A stretch of DNA of 59,633 nucleotides from Arthrobacter luteolus NBRC 107841. GTDB taxonomy: Bacteria; Actinomycetota; Actinomycetes; Actinomycetales; Micrococcaceae. The stretch is from the NCBI RefSeq assembly GCF_001552075.1, contig NZ_BCQM01000013.1, positions 1 to 59,633 of the forward strand, read 5' to 3'. Under the pieces are notes generated by a model that searched no databases, was not told the DNA's origin, and saw only the letters and a program-made list of their open reading frames with translations. The translations under genes and the position numbers were made by a program. Below, one piece after another: positions 26,274-34,330 of this stretch (position 1 is its first letter; each line of letters opens with the position of its first letter).

Positions 26274-27515
26274 ATGGCCCGCAAAGTAGTCATTACCGGC
26301 CTCGGCGCAACAACGCCGATCGGCGGAGATGTCCCGACCATGTGGAAGAACGCCCTGAAGGGTGTCTCCGGTGCCCGCACACTGGAAGACGACTGGGTCG
26401 AGCAGTACAGCCTGCCCGTCACCTTCGCAGCGCGCGTGTCCACCCCGGCCACTGAGGTCCTCTCCCGGGTTGAAGCAAAGCGGATGGACCCCTCGACGCA
26501 GTTTGCCGTCGTCGCCTCCCGTGAGGCGTGGGCCGACTCCGGCCTGGCGGAATCCGACGTCGACCACGACCGGCTTGCCGTGTCCTTCGCCACCGGGATC
26601 GGCGGCGTCTGGACCCTGCTCGATGCCTGGGACACCCTGCGGGAAAAGGGACCCCGGCGCGTGCTGCCGATGACGGTCCCCATGCTGATGCCCAATGGCC
26701 CGGCCGCTGCCGTCAGCCTTGACCTGGGTGCCCGTGCCGGTGCCCATACCCCCGTTTCTGCCTGCGCCTCCGGCACCGAGTCCCTGCATCAGGGCCTTGA
26801 ACTGATCCGGTCCGGCAAGGCCGACATCGTTGTCTGCGGCGGTGCCGAAGCGGCCATCCACCCGATGCCGCTGGCTTCCTTCGCCTCCATGCAGGCACTC
26901 TCCAAGCGCAATGACGACCCCGAGCGCGCTTCCCGCCCCTACGACAAAGACCGCGACGGCTTTGTCATGGGCGAAGGCGCCGGTGCCCTGGTGCTTGAGG
27001 CCGAGGAACACGCTCTGGCCCGCGGCGCGCGGATTTACGCTGAACTGGCTGGAACCGCAGTTACCGCCGATGCTTACCACATCACGGCCCCGGACCCCGA
27101 GGGCCTGGGCGCCACGCGTGCGCTCAAAGCAGCGCTCTTTGATGCCCGTGCCCATGCCGAAGACGTGGTGCACGTCAACGCCCATGCAACGTCGACGCCC
27201 GTCGGAGACAAGCCCGAGTACACGGCACTGAAGAGTGCCCTGGGCGCGCACGTGGACAACGTAGCGGTCTCTGCGACCAAGTCCCAGACCGGGCATCTGC
27301 TGGGAGCTTCCGGCGCCGTCGAAGCAGTGATGACAGCAATGGCGGTTTACACCCGGCAGGCCCCGGCCACCATCAACCTCGACAACCAGGATCCGGAGAT
27401 CCCGCTCGACGTTGTCACGTCAGCCCGCAACCTGCCCACAGGCGACATCGTGGTGCTGAACAACTCCTTCGGCTTCGGCGGGCACAACGCCGTCGTTGCC
27501 CTACGGAACCACTAA
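26274..27515 (+). CDS. fabF: Beta-ketoacyl-ACP synthase II
   Basis: Elongating condensing enzyme of fatty-acid synthesis. The 413-residue thiolase fold contains the nucleophile Cys164 in SACASGTES and the two active-site His in VNAHATSTPVGD and KSQTGHLLGASG, giving the Cys-His-His triad of KAS I/II. The C-terminal NNSFGFGGHNA signature is intact. GAGAG precedes the ATG at 26274. Last gene of the operon; a terminator follows. Confidence 0.96.
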   Translation: MARKVVITGLGATTPIGGDVPTMWKNALKGVSGARTLEDDWVEQYSLPVTFAARVSTPATEVLSRVEAKRMDPSTQFAVVASREAWADSGLAESDVDHDRLAVSFATGIGGVWTLLDAWDTLREKGPRRVLPMTVPMLMPNGPAAAVSLDLGARAGAHTPVSACASGTESLHQGLELIRSGKADIVVCGGAEAAIHPMPLASFASMQALSKRNDDPERASRPYDKDRDGFVMGEGAGALVLEAEEHALARGARIYAELAGTAVTADAYHITAPDPEGLGATRALKAALFDARAHAEDVVHVNAHATSTPVGDKPEYTALKSALGAHVDNVAVSATKSQTGHLLGASGAVEAVMTAMAVYTRQAPATINLDNQDPEIPLDVVTSARNLPTGDIVVLNNSFGFGGHNAVVALRNH

Positions 27516-27530
27516 GTACCTGACCGCAGC

Positions 27531-27573
27531 AAGCTAAAGGCCGGGCCCCCGAACGGGGTCCGTCCTTTAGCTT
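27531..27573 (+). terminator. Terminator of the fab operon
   Basis: AAGCTAAAGGcCGGgCCCC pairs with GGGGtCCGtCCTTTAGCTT around a short GAAC-type loop, with two mismatches. It begins 15 bp after the fabF stop. Confidence 0.75.
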
Positions 27574-27621
27574 TAAGCGCAGACCGTGCCGCGGTTTCGT
27601 CAGGGGCAGCGGCCTGGCCGC

Positions 27622-27930
27622 CTACTGTCCGGCTGTGCCGGCGATCTGTTGAAGTGCCCGCACATGCGCTTCAAAGGCAGACCGCCCTGCCCGGGAGAGC
27701 GAGAGCCACATGACCCGGCGGGCATCTCCCCGGTCCGCTTTCGCTGCTTTGTCGGCCAGGACATAGCCGGACTCCGCCAGGGTTTTCACATGCTTGGACA
27801 GGGTGGCATCCGAAACGTCCAGGGCAGTTCGCAGCACACCAAAGTCGAGCCGGTCGACAGGATGGAGGAGCCCGCAGATCCGCAGCCGCAGCGGTGCGTG
27901 GATGACCTCGTCGAAGCGCGGCTCATCCAT
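27622..27930 (-). CDS. Small winged-helix transcriptional regulator
   Basis: A 102-residue single-domain winged-helix protein of the ArsR/MarR-like 'DNA-binding domain only' type. The recognition region is about residues 25-60 (LDFGVLRTALDVSDATLSKHVKTLAESGYV), and the wing contains RRVMWLSLSRAGRSAF. No metal-binding or ligand Cys is evident. The ATG at 27930 overlaps the stop of the preceding membrane-protein gene by 8 bp, the usual layout in which the pair is cotranscribed and the regulator controls its own operon. Longer reading to 28107 lies inside that gene and was rejected. Confidence 0.85.
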   Translation of the reverse strand: MDEPRFDEVIHAPLRLRICGLLHPVDRLDFGVLRTALDVSDATLSKHVKTLAESGYVLADKAAKADRGDARRVMWLSLSRAGRSAFEAHVRALQQIAGTAGQ

Positions 27931-28390
27931 GGCGCAGTTTCGCGGCTGCGGACCGGTAGGCGACTGCAGCCAGCCAGGTTGTGAGGCAAAACGCGGCGGC
28001 GCTGGTGAAGAGGACCGCCCAGGGCAGGCCCAGGGACACCAATCCCAGGGAGGTGCTGAAGAGAATGAGGCAGACGGCGGCGATTCCGGCCACGGCCAAC
28101 GCTGCATGGAATCCCATGCTCCGGAAGCGGATCCCCGTATTCCGCTGGACCAGGTACATAAGGACCAGGACTATGGCCAGGATCATCACCCCGGATGACG
28201 GCGGTTCGTAGCCCTGGCCGGGAGATGCCGTGGCAGCCGCTCCAACCCACCACGCAGCAACGGCTCCAAAACCGGCCAGGAGCGGCCAGGGAACGCGAAT
28301 GCTCTCTGCCAGCCGTTCCCGGTCCGCTCCCAGTTCGGTCAGGGCACTGGCTGCTTCGGCGCGTGTCGGCCGCTGAAATTCACTTTCCAT
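27923..28390 (-). CDS. Small membrane protein paired with a winged-helix regulator
   Basis: A 155-residue protein with four hydrophobic segments (roughly residues 38-55, 68-85, 97-115 and 122-142) after a charged cytoplasmic N-terminus (ESEFQRPTRAEAASALTELGADRERLAESIR). I do not recognise a named family beyond the common 'membrane protein beside a wHTH regulator' arrangement. The ATG at 28390 lies within a 17-bp palindrome. It is the first gene of a two-gene operon. Function unknown. Confidence 0.75.
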   Translation of the reverse strand: MESEFQRPTRAEAASALTELGADRERLAESIRVPWPLLAGFGAVAAWWVGAAATASPGQGYEPPSSGVMILAIVLVLMYLVQRNTGIRFRSMGFHAALAVAGIAAVCLILFSTSLGLVSLGLPWAVLFTSAAAFCLTTWLAAVAYRSAAAKLRHG

Positions 28391-28399
28391 GTTGGAAAG
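28383..28399. promoter_or_regulatory. Palindromic operator candidate over a start codon
   Basis: CTTTCCATGTTGGAAAG is a perfect inverted repeat (7-bp arms, 3-bp centre) that includes the ATG of the membrane-protein gene. A second, wider repeat, GCAACA at 28405-28410 with TGTTGC at 28439-28444, encloses further CTTTCC/TTTCCGGAA elements upstream. These are likely binding sites for the regulator encoded downstream. Confidence 0.55.
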
Positions 28400-28537
28400 A
28401 CTAAGCAACACTTTCCGATACGGCAAGTCATTTCCGGAATGTTGCGTCAGCTCGATCCGCCGGGCAGGCGGCAGCACGTCCGGTCAATGACCTCTAACGG
28501 AGGCCGTTCCGCGGCGTCGGCCTGCTGGGGACGGTGG

Positions 28538-29041
28538 TCAGCCGACCTGGTGCAGCCAGCGGACAGGAGCTCCGTCGGCAGCATGGCGGAACGGTTCAAG
28601 TTCATCGTCCCAGGCCTCGCCCAGTGCGAGGGAAAGCTCGTGGTAAACGGCGGCGGGATCGCCTGCACCGTTTTCATAGGCGTACCGGATGCGGTCTTCG
28701 GAAACCATGATGTTCCCGTGCACATCCGTGGTGGCGTGGAAGATTCCCAGCTCAGGAGTGTGGGACCAGCGGCTGCCGTCGGCGCCCGCGCTGGCTTCTT
28801 CTGTGACCTCATAGCGGAGGTGTGCCCAGCCACGCAGCGCGGAGGCCAGCAGCGATCCGGTCCCCTGCGGACCGGACCAGGCAAGTTCTGCGCGGACCAT
28901 CCCGGGTGCGGCGGGCTGCGGAGCCCACTCAAAGTCCGTCCGCTTCTCAACGACGGAACCGATGGCCCACTCGATATGAGGGCACAACGCAGAAGGGGCT
29001 GAGTGCACGAACAATACGCCGTGCGCCATCACAACAGTCAT
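28538..29041 (-). CDS. DUF3145 family protein
   Basis: A 167-residue actinobacterial protein of unknown function. The N-terminus AHGVLFVHSAPSALCPHIEWAIG is the recognisable family signature, followed by a mixed alpha/beta domain with conserved Trp residues (FEWAPQP, WSHTPELGIF). It is not a membrane or secreted protein. The ATG at 29041 is set by GGAGG 7 nt upstream; a 15-residue longer version from 29086 has no such site. It stands alone; the 236 bp before it are relatively AT-rich and presumably hold its promoter. Confidence 0.88.
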   Translation of the reverse strand: MTVVMAHGVLFVHSAPSALCPHIEWAIGSVVEKRTDFEWAPQPAAPGMVRAELAWSGPQGTGSLLASALRGWAHLRYEVTEEASAGADGSRWSHTPELGIFHATTDVHGNIMVSEDRIRYAYENGAGDPAAVYHELSLALGEAWDDELEPFRHAADGAPVRWLHQVG

Positions 29042-29277
29042 TCCATCCTCCGTAGCTGTAGGTGCGTCTTCCCCAACGACCTGCATAGCGGGACGGAATC
29101 CTGCCTGTGTGCCCTGAAACTTTCGCAGTCCTGTGGCATCGCCGGACTACTCGGTGTGAGACCTAGCATCATTGTGCCGTATGTTACGCAATTACGCCAA
29201 TGAAACTACTTGGTTGTTAGTCGCAATTTGCTGCACTGCCCAGATTTCCACTTCGCCGCTCCACCGCGCTGCCGAGC

Positions 29278-30321
29278 TCATGCGCGTGGGTGGGCCTGCT
29301 GGTAGCTCCGCCGGAGCCGGTCAACGGACACATGGGTGTAGAGCTGGGTCGTGGCGAGACTGCTGTGCCCCAGGATCTCCTGGACGCTGCGCAGATCGGC
29401 CCCGCCATCCAGGAGGTGTGTCGCGGCGCTGTGCCGCAGGGCATGGGGGCCACTGGCCGAAGTGTCTCCGAGGGACTCGAACAGCGCGGAGGTGACGGCC
29501 CGCACCTGGCGTGGATCGATCCGGCGTCCGCGCTGGCCCAGGAACAATGCCGGCCCGCTGTCCGGCCCGGCGAAGTCGGACCGCCCCCGGCGGAGCCAGT
29601 CGTCCACTGCCAGCGCGGCTGGGAGCCCGTAGGGGACGGTGCGTTCCTTGTTTCCTTTGCCCAGGACCCTGAGGGTGCGCCGGTCCAGATCGAGGTCGTC
29701 TACGTCGAGCCCGGCAAGTTCCCCCACCCGGATTCCTGTGGCATAAAGCAGTTCCACCAGCGCCCTGTCACGGAGGGCCAGGCCTCCGCCTTCCGCGGCC
29801 GCCGCCGCGAGTGCTTCAAAGAGGATCTCCAGCTGCGCCGGACGCAGCACCCCGGGAAGGGTTTTGGTCCGCTTCGGAGCCTTGAGCCGAAGCGCGGGAT
29901 CCGCCTCGATCTTCTCTTCCCTCAGGGCCCACCCGGTGAAGGACCGTGCGGTCGCGGCCCGGCGCGCCAGGGTGGCCCGTGCGAGCCCGGCTTCGTTGAG
30001 CGTGCCCAGCCAGCCGCGCAGCAGGTGCAGGTTTATTTCGGCCAGCGTGGTGACGCCCAGCCCGGCCGCATAGTCCAGGAGTCCGGCGATGTCGCCCTCG
30101 TACGCGCGGACCGTGTGTTCGGAGCGGGCCCGTTCGGCGGAGAGATAGCTGCAGAAGGACTCCAGGGCCTGGCTGAATTCGGCAGGCCTGGCCGCCGCGG
30201 ACCGGCTGGCTGTGGATCGGGCCCGGCCGGGGTCCGCCGCGTTGCTGGAAACCTTGCCCTGGATTCCTGCGGCAGCTTTGACTGCTCCCCCAGTACGTGG
30301 TGCTGCTCCGGTGTTACTCAC
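29278..30321 (-). CDS. xerC: Tyrosine recombinase XerC
   Basis: Resolves chromosome dimers at dif, together with XerD and FtsK. The 347-residue protein has an N-terminal SAM-like DNA-binding domain (about 48-140) and a C-terminal catalytic domain with all key residues: Arg198 (ATGIRVGEL), Lys225 (GKGNKER), His293 and Arg296 (HALRH), His319 (LGHSS) and the nucleophile Tyr328. The first 45 residues are an Ala/Arg-rich extension not typical of the family. The start is GTG. Its place next to dprA-comM-yraN is conserved in actinobacteria, which argues for the housekeeping recombinase and against a phage integrase. Confidence 0.92.
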   Translation of the reverse strand: MSNTGAAPRTGGAVKAAAGIQGKVSSNAADPGRARSTASRSAAARPAEFSQALESFCSYLSAERARSEHTVRAYEGDIAGLLDYAAGLGVTTLAEINLHLLRGWLGTLNEAGLARATLARRAATARSFTGWALREEKIEADPALRLKAPKRTKTLPGVLRPAQLEILFEALAAAAAEGGGLALRDRALVELLYATGIRVGELAGLDVDDLDLDRRTLRVLGKGNKERTVPYGLPAALAVDDWLRRGRSDFAGPDSGPALFLGQRGRRIDPRQVRAVTSALFESLGDTSASGPHALRHSAATHLLDGGADLRSVQEILGHSSLATTQLYTHVSVDRLRRSYQQAHPRA

Positions 30322-30352
30322 CGTCCCACCTTCCCCGCTTTACCGGCCAGCT

Positions 30353-30877
30353 TCAAGCAGGCACACCGGCTCCCGCACACTGCTGGCGGAGGGCTTCATT
30401 TCCGGGGCTTGCCTCCAGTGCGAGGAGGACACGTTTGGCGTCCACCCCGCCGGAGTATCCCGTCAGGGCTCCGCGGGTGCCGACCACCCTGTGGGTGGGC
30501 ACCAGGATGTTCAGGGCGTTGCGGGACAGCGCGGCGCCGACGCTGCGTGCCTTGGCAGCATCTCCGAGTTCCAGGGCCAGCTGCTTGTAGCTGCGGGTCT
30601 GACCGTAGGGGATGGAGCTGACCGCCGCCCACACCTGCTGCTGGAAGGGCGTCCCGGGCTGGCTGGCCGGCAGGTCCAGGCAGCACCGCCTGCCTTCGAA
30701 GTACTCCTCGAGCTGACGTTCAACCGCTTCGAAACCGTTCTCGGCCGATAGCCCGTAGCGGGCGGCTCCCGGCGCGGCAGGATCAGGAGCCGCCGGCTCC
30801 ACTGCGGTAAGCACGGCGTCTTCGGCCACGAGGGTGAGGATGCCCAGGGGCGAGGTGATGACTTTATGGGTCCGCAT
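30353..30877 (-). CDS. Alkyltransferase-like protein (Ogt fold, Thr replaces active-site Cys)
   Basis: A 174-residue protein with the full O6-methylguanine-DNA methyltransferase layout: an N-terminal beta domain (1-70) and the DNA-binding domain with Tyr91, the Arg-finger Arg111 (KARSVGAAL) and the active-site loop. The acceptor motif PCHRV reads PTHRV here; Thr128 is encoded ACC, two base changes from a Cys codon. The preceding ANxxNP segment is also altered (ALSRNAL). It cannot perform the normal suicidal methyl transfer. It resembles alkyltransferase-like proteins, which bind O6-alkylguanine and recruit nucleotide excision repair, though those usually have Trp. It sits 42 bp from dprA, in a DNA-transaction neighbourhood. 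Confidence 0.88.
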   Translation of the reverse strand: MRTHKVITSPLGILTLVAEDAVLTAVEPAAPDPAAPGAARYGLSAENGFEAVERQLEEYFEGRRCCLDLPASQPGTPFQQQVWAAVSSIPYGQTRSYKQLALELGDAAKARSVGAALSRNALNILVPTHRVVGTRGALTGYSGGVDAKRVLLALEASPGNEALRQQCAGAGVPA

Positions 30878-30919
30878 GATGCTGTCCTTTGGTTGTTCGA
30901 GAAATGACCTGTCGTTGGA

Positions 30920-32206
30920 TCAGTTGGTGCTGCGCTTGGCGCGTTGCCATAAGCCGCTGCCCGAGCGCCGGGCCAGGCCTTCGAGTTCAAGGCGGCCCAG
31001 GCCTGCCCGCACCGCCGGGAGCCCGAGGCCAGCGACCGTAGCCAGCTTCTCCACCGCCGAGCCGGTTCGCAGCGGCAAGGCGTCCAGGAGCAGGATGTCC
31101 TCGGCTGCCAGGCCGTCGTGGTCGGCCCGTTCAGAAGTGCCGGATGTGGACCAAGCTTCACCGGGCTGTGCTTTTCCGGGCCGTGTTTCACCGTGACCCG
31201 CTGGCTCCGGGGACGGCAGACCGAAGGGATCGGAGAGTTCCGCTATCTCGGCGGCGTCGGTCACGCAGACAGCGCTGCCGTCGCGCAGCAGCCGATGACA
31301 GCCCGCGGAATTGGCGGAATACACCGATCCCGGAACAGCCCCAACACCCCGCCCCAGGCCGGCTGCATGGTGGGCAGTATTCAGAGCCCCTGAACGCCAG
31401 CGGGCTTCCACCACGACGGTTGATGCGCTGAGAGCCGCGATGAGCCGGTTCCGCTGCAGGAATCTCCAGCGCGTGGGCGCGGATCCAGGTGGAACTTCAC
31501 TGAGGACAAGCCCCCGGTCCGCCACAGCCCGGAGCAGGTCCTCGTTGCCCGCCGGGTAGAAGCGGTCTATCCCGCCGGCCAGCACGGCGATGGTCGGAAT
31601 CCAGGACTGCTCCCCTGGCGACGGCCCGCCTCCGCCGGCCACGGCGAGCGCGGACCGATGGGCCTGCGCATCGATCCCGTAGGCGCCCCCGGAGATCACT
31701 GTCCGGCCGCGCTGCACCAGTCCGGCGGACAGGTCTCCGGTGATGGACAGCCCGTACGCCGTGGCGTCCCGGGAACCAACCACGGCGACGCACCGGGCTG
31801 ACGGCGGGACGGCGGCGCTGCCCCTCACCCAGAGGCAGAACGGCATCCCGAGTCCCAGCTCGTACAGCGACTCCGGCCAGCGCTGATCCTCCGGCACCAG
31901 CAAGGCTCCGCCGAACCGGGAGACCGTGCTCAGATCGCGTTCCGGCGCCAGGTCAGCTACCCGCGGACGCCAGCGTTCCAGTGCCTCGTTCAGCGTCAGT
32001 TCCGAACCGCGGATGCCGTTCTCCTCCAGGATGGCGCTGATCCCCCGGCGGTCTGCGGCACCGGGCTTTTGCCGGCCGGACGCGATCCGCACTGCGGCTT
32101 CGGGCCCCGCAGCCATCACAAGCGCCTGGCCAACGGTGTCGGACGGTTCGATGAGGCGGGACAGGGCCGCCCGTGCCAGGAGAATCCCGGGCCCAGGCCG
32201 GCTCAT
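30920..32206 (-). CDS. dprA: DNA processing protein DprA
   Basis: Protects incoming single-stranded DNA and loads RecA during transformation. The Rossmann-like core runs from about residue 140 (VAVVGSRDATAYG, then ISGGAYGIDAQAH and GGIDRFYPAGN) to about 320 (VPGSVYSANSAGCHRLLRDGS). An N-terminal SAM-like region precedes it, and the C-terminal 70 residues form a winged-helix (DprA_WH-like) domain. Length 428. It overlaps comM by 4 bp. Many actinobacteria keep dprA without known natural competence, so a role in general recombination is possible. Confidence 0.93.
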   Translation of the reverse strand: MSRPGPGILLARAALSRLIEPSDTVGQALVMAAGPEAAVRIASGRQKPGAADRRGISAILEENGIRGSELTLNEALERWRPRVADLAPERDLSTVSRFGGALLVPEDQRWPESLYELGLGMPFCLWVRGSAAVPPSARCVAVVGSRDATAYGLSITGDLSAGLVQRGRTVISGGAYGIDAQAHRSALAVAGGGGPSPGEQSWIPTIAVLAGGIDRFYPAGNEDLLRAVADRGLVLSEVPPGSAPTRWRFLQRNRLIAALSASTVVVEARWRSGALNTAHHAAGLGRGVGAVPGSVYSANSAGCHRLLRDGSAVCVTDAAEIAELSDPFGLPSPEPAGHGETRPGKAQPGEAWSTSGTSERADHDGLAAEDILLLDALPLRTGSAVEKLATVAGLGLPAVRAGLGRLELEGLARRSGSGLWQRAKRSTN

Positions 32207-33750
32207 GCTGCCACCGCCTGCTGCCGGAAGCTCAGCGCCTGACCAATGTCGTCGGCGTCAGGCGCATCATGTCCGGACAGATCGGCAATGGACCAGGCCA
32301 CCCGCAGGACCCGGTCGTATCCGCGGGCGGTAAGGGACTGCCGGTCCATGGCGCGGTCAAGCGCCTTGGTGGCGGTGTCCAGCGGCTTCAGCGCACCACG
32401 CAGCACCGGACCGGGGACTTCCGCATTGGTCGCGCAGCCCCACGGGCTGAGCCGCTCCCGCTGGCGTTGCCTTGCCCGGACCACCCGCCGGGCGACGTCT
32501 GCCGTTGTCTCCGCGCTCCCCGCGGCGGCGAACTCAGGCAGCGAAACGCGGCGGATCTCGAGCTGCAGGTCTACCCGGTCCAGCAGCGGACCGGAGAGCC
32601 GGCCGAAGTAGCGGCGCCGCTGCTGGGCGCTGCAGGTACAGTCGATGCCCTTTCCGCTGGCCAGGCCGCAGGGGCAGGGGTTGGCAGCCAGGACCAGCTG
32701 GAAGCGTGCGGGGTACACCGCTGTACCCGCGGCCCGGTGCAGTACCAGCGTGCCGCTTTCCAGCGGCTGGCGCAGGGCGTCCAGGACCCGTGCCTCGTAT
32801 TCGGGTGCTTCGTCCAGGAAAAGGACACCCCGGTGGGCGCGGGAGGCGGCTCCGGGACGCGGGATGCCGGCCCCTCCCCCGATCACCGCTGCGGCGGTGG
32901 CAGTATGGTGCGGATTCTCGAAAGGCGGGCGGCGGATCAGCCCGGTGCAGGGTCCGCCCCGGACATCGAGTGAATGAATGGCCGTGACCTCCATGGCCGC
33001 CGTGTCACCCAAATCCGGGAGCAGGCCGGGCAGCCGTTCGGCCAGCATGGTCTTTCCGGCTCCGGGCGGACCGGTCATCAGCAGGTGATGCGCCCCGGCC
33101 GCGGCAACTTCCAGGGCGAACCGGGCCTCGGACTGGCCGGCGATGTCCGCCAGGTCGGGGACGCTTTGTCCGGCTGCGGCCGTATTCTCCTGCTGACCTG
33201 GCTTTGCCGCGGGAGTGACGGGAGGAAAAACGAGATGTTCAGGATCGGCTCCGAACCGCTGGGCGACAGCGGCCAGGGACGCGAAACCGCCCACCCGGGC
33301 AGACGGAACCAGCGACGCTTCAGCAGCATTGGCTTCCGCCACCACTATGTCCTGGAACCCGGCCTCGACCGCCGCCATCACCGAGGGCAGGATGCCGCGC
33401 AGCGGACGCAGTCTCCCATCCAGTCCCAGTTCGGCCAGGAACACGGTCCTGCCGGTGCTCCGCACGTCGCCTGCTGCGGCCAACGCCGCCATAACGATCG
33501 CCAGGTCGAAGCCGGAGCCGCGCTTGTGGACATCTGCCGGCATGAGATTCACCGTGATCTTGCGCCGGCTCAACGGAAGCCCGGAGTTTTTTGCTGCGGA
33601 CTTCACCCGGTCGCGTGACTCATTCAGGGACGCGTCGGGAAGACCCAGCAGAATAAAGGCGGGCAGGTTCTGGCCTATGTCGGCCTCCACCTCGACGATT
33701 CTCCCCTCCAAGCCCGTCAGGCCTACCCCATAAGTGCGGCCCAGCCCCAT
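32203..33750 (-). CDS. comM: YifB/ComM family AAA+ ATPase
   Basis: A Mg-chelatase-like AAA+ protein of 515 residues. ComM of other bacteria is a hexameric helicase that promotes branch migration in transformation. Order of parts: N-terminal Lon-protease-like domain (MGLGRTYGVGLTGLEGRIVEVE to about 170), Walker A GPPGAGKT near residue 223, Walker B LFLDEAPEY, a Cys-rich zinc-like segment CPCG...CTCS, and the C-terminal lid. The ATG at 33750 overlaps the yraN stop by one base and gives the conserved N-terminus; an in-frame extension to 33846 lies within yraN. Coupled to dprA. Confidence 0.94.
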   Translation of the reverse strand: MGLGRTYGVGLTGLEGRIVEVEADIGQNLPAFILLGLPDASLNESRDRVKSAAKNSGLPLSRRKITVNLMPADVHKRGSGFDLAIVMAALAAAGDVRSTGRTVFLAELGLDGRLRPLRGILPSVMAAVEAGFQDIVVAEANAAEASLVPSARVGGFASLAAVAQRFGADPEHLVFPPVTPAAKPGQQENTAAAGQSVPDLADIAGQSEARFALEVAAAGAHHLLMTGPPGAGKTMLAERLPGLLPDLGDTAAMEVTAIHSLDVRGGPCTGLIRRPPFENPHHTATAAAVIGGGAGIPRPGAASRAHRGVLFLDEAPEYEARVLDALRQPLESGTLVLHRAAGTAVYPARFQLVLAANPCPCGLASGKGIDCTCSAQQRRRYFGRLSGPLLDRVDLQLEIRRVSLPEFAAAGSAETTADVARRVVRARQRQRERLSPWGCATNAEVPGPVLRGALKPLDTATKALDRAMDRQSLTARGYDRVLRVAWSIADLSGHDAPDADDIGQALSFRQQAVAA

Positions 33751-34124
33751 CAGCCGATTCCCTTCAGGTGTTCGATGACGGGGTCTGCACTGCCTGCCGG
33801 GCCGCCGGAGGCCGGCAGCAGTACGGAGACGGCATCCACCCGCCATTCTTTGGCCGCGGCCGGGTGGGCCCGGGCCCAGGCAGCCGCAAGCACATACAGC
33901 CGGGCCAGTTTCGCGGAGCTGACCGCTTCGAACGGGTGCCCATAGTTCAGGGAGGACCGGGTCTTGACCTCCACCACAACCAGCGTGGCGCCGTCCCTCA
34001 CCACGAGATCGATTTCCCCCTGCGGACAGCGCCAGTTCCGTTCGACAATGTCGTATCCGGCGGCGGCCAGATGGTCCGCAGCAAGGCCTTCACCGGTCCG
34101 GCCCACAATGTCTTTGGCTCTCAT
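33750..34124 (-). CDS. UPF0102/YraN family nuclease-fold protein
   Basis: A 124-residue small protein with the restriction-endonuclease-like core: the GEIDLVVRDG strand and VVVEVKTRS motif (D-xn-ExK). Family members are predicted or reported to act on DNA, but activity is poorly defined. The ATG at 34124 is preferred over a GTG at 34139 because it leads directly into RAKDIVGRTGEGLAADHL; neither has a strong ribosome binding site. It heads the yraN-comM-dprA group. In M. tuberculosis this gene (Rv2898c) lies close to the DUF2469/rnhB genes, whereas here 7 kb intervenes. Confidence 0.88.
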   Translation of the reverse strand: MRAKDIVGRTGEGLAADHLAAAGYDIVERNWRCPQGEIDLVVRDGATLVVVEVKTRSSLNYGHPFEAVSSAKLARLYVLAAAWARAHPAAAKEWRVDAVSVLLPASGGPAGSADPVIEHLKGIG

Positions 34125-34252
34125 GCGCCCAGCCTGCACCGGGATCAGCGCCGGCCGGCGGGATGCGGCGCGGATGTGGACGGGCGCGCGCCGCCGGCAC
34201 GGGTGTGCAGGATGAGTCCGGACTGGTCAGGGAAAGTAATGGCGCCGGACAC

Positions 34253-34293
34253 GCAAAGGGCGGGCACTGCGTGCCGCAGCGCCCGCCCTTTGC
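34253..34293. terminator. Terminator-like hairpin beyond the permease gene
   Basis: GCAAAGGGCGGGC (34253-34265) pairs perfectly with GCCCGCCCTTTGC (34281-34293). It lies between the yraN start and the stop of the MatC-type permease and would end the sugar-acid operon on the minus strand. Confidence 0.7.
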
Positions 34294-34330
34294 GGTATGT
34301 CCATCCTGGTTCGGACCAGGTTTGTGGGGC

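Noticed and set aside
29278-30321. Phage or integron integrase
   Set aside because: All tyrosine recombinase residues are present, but the locus (xerC beside dprA-comM-yraN) is the standard actinobacterial one and there are no attachment repeats or phage genes.
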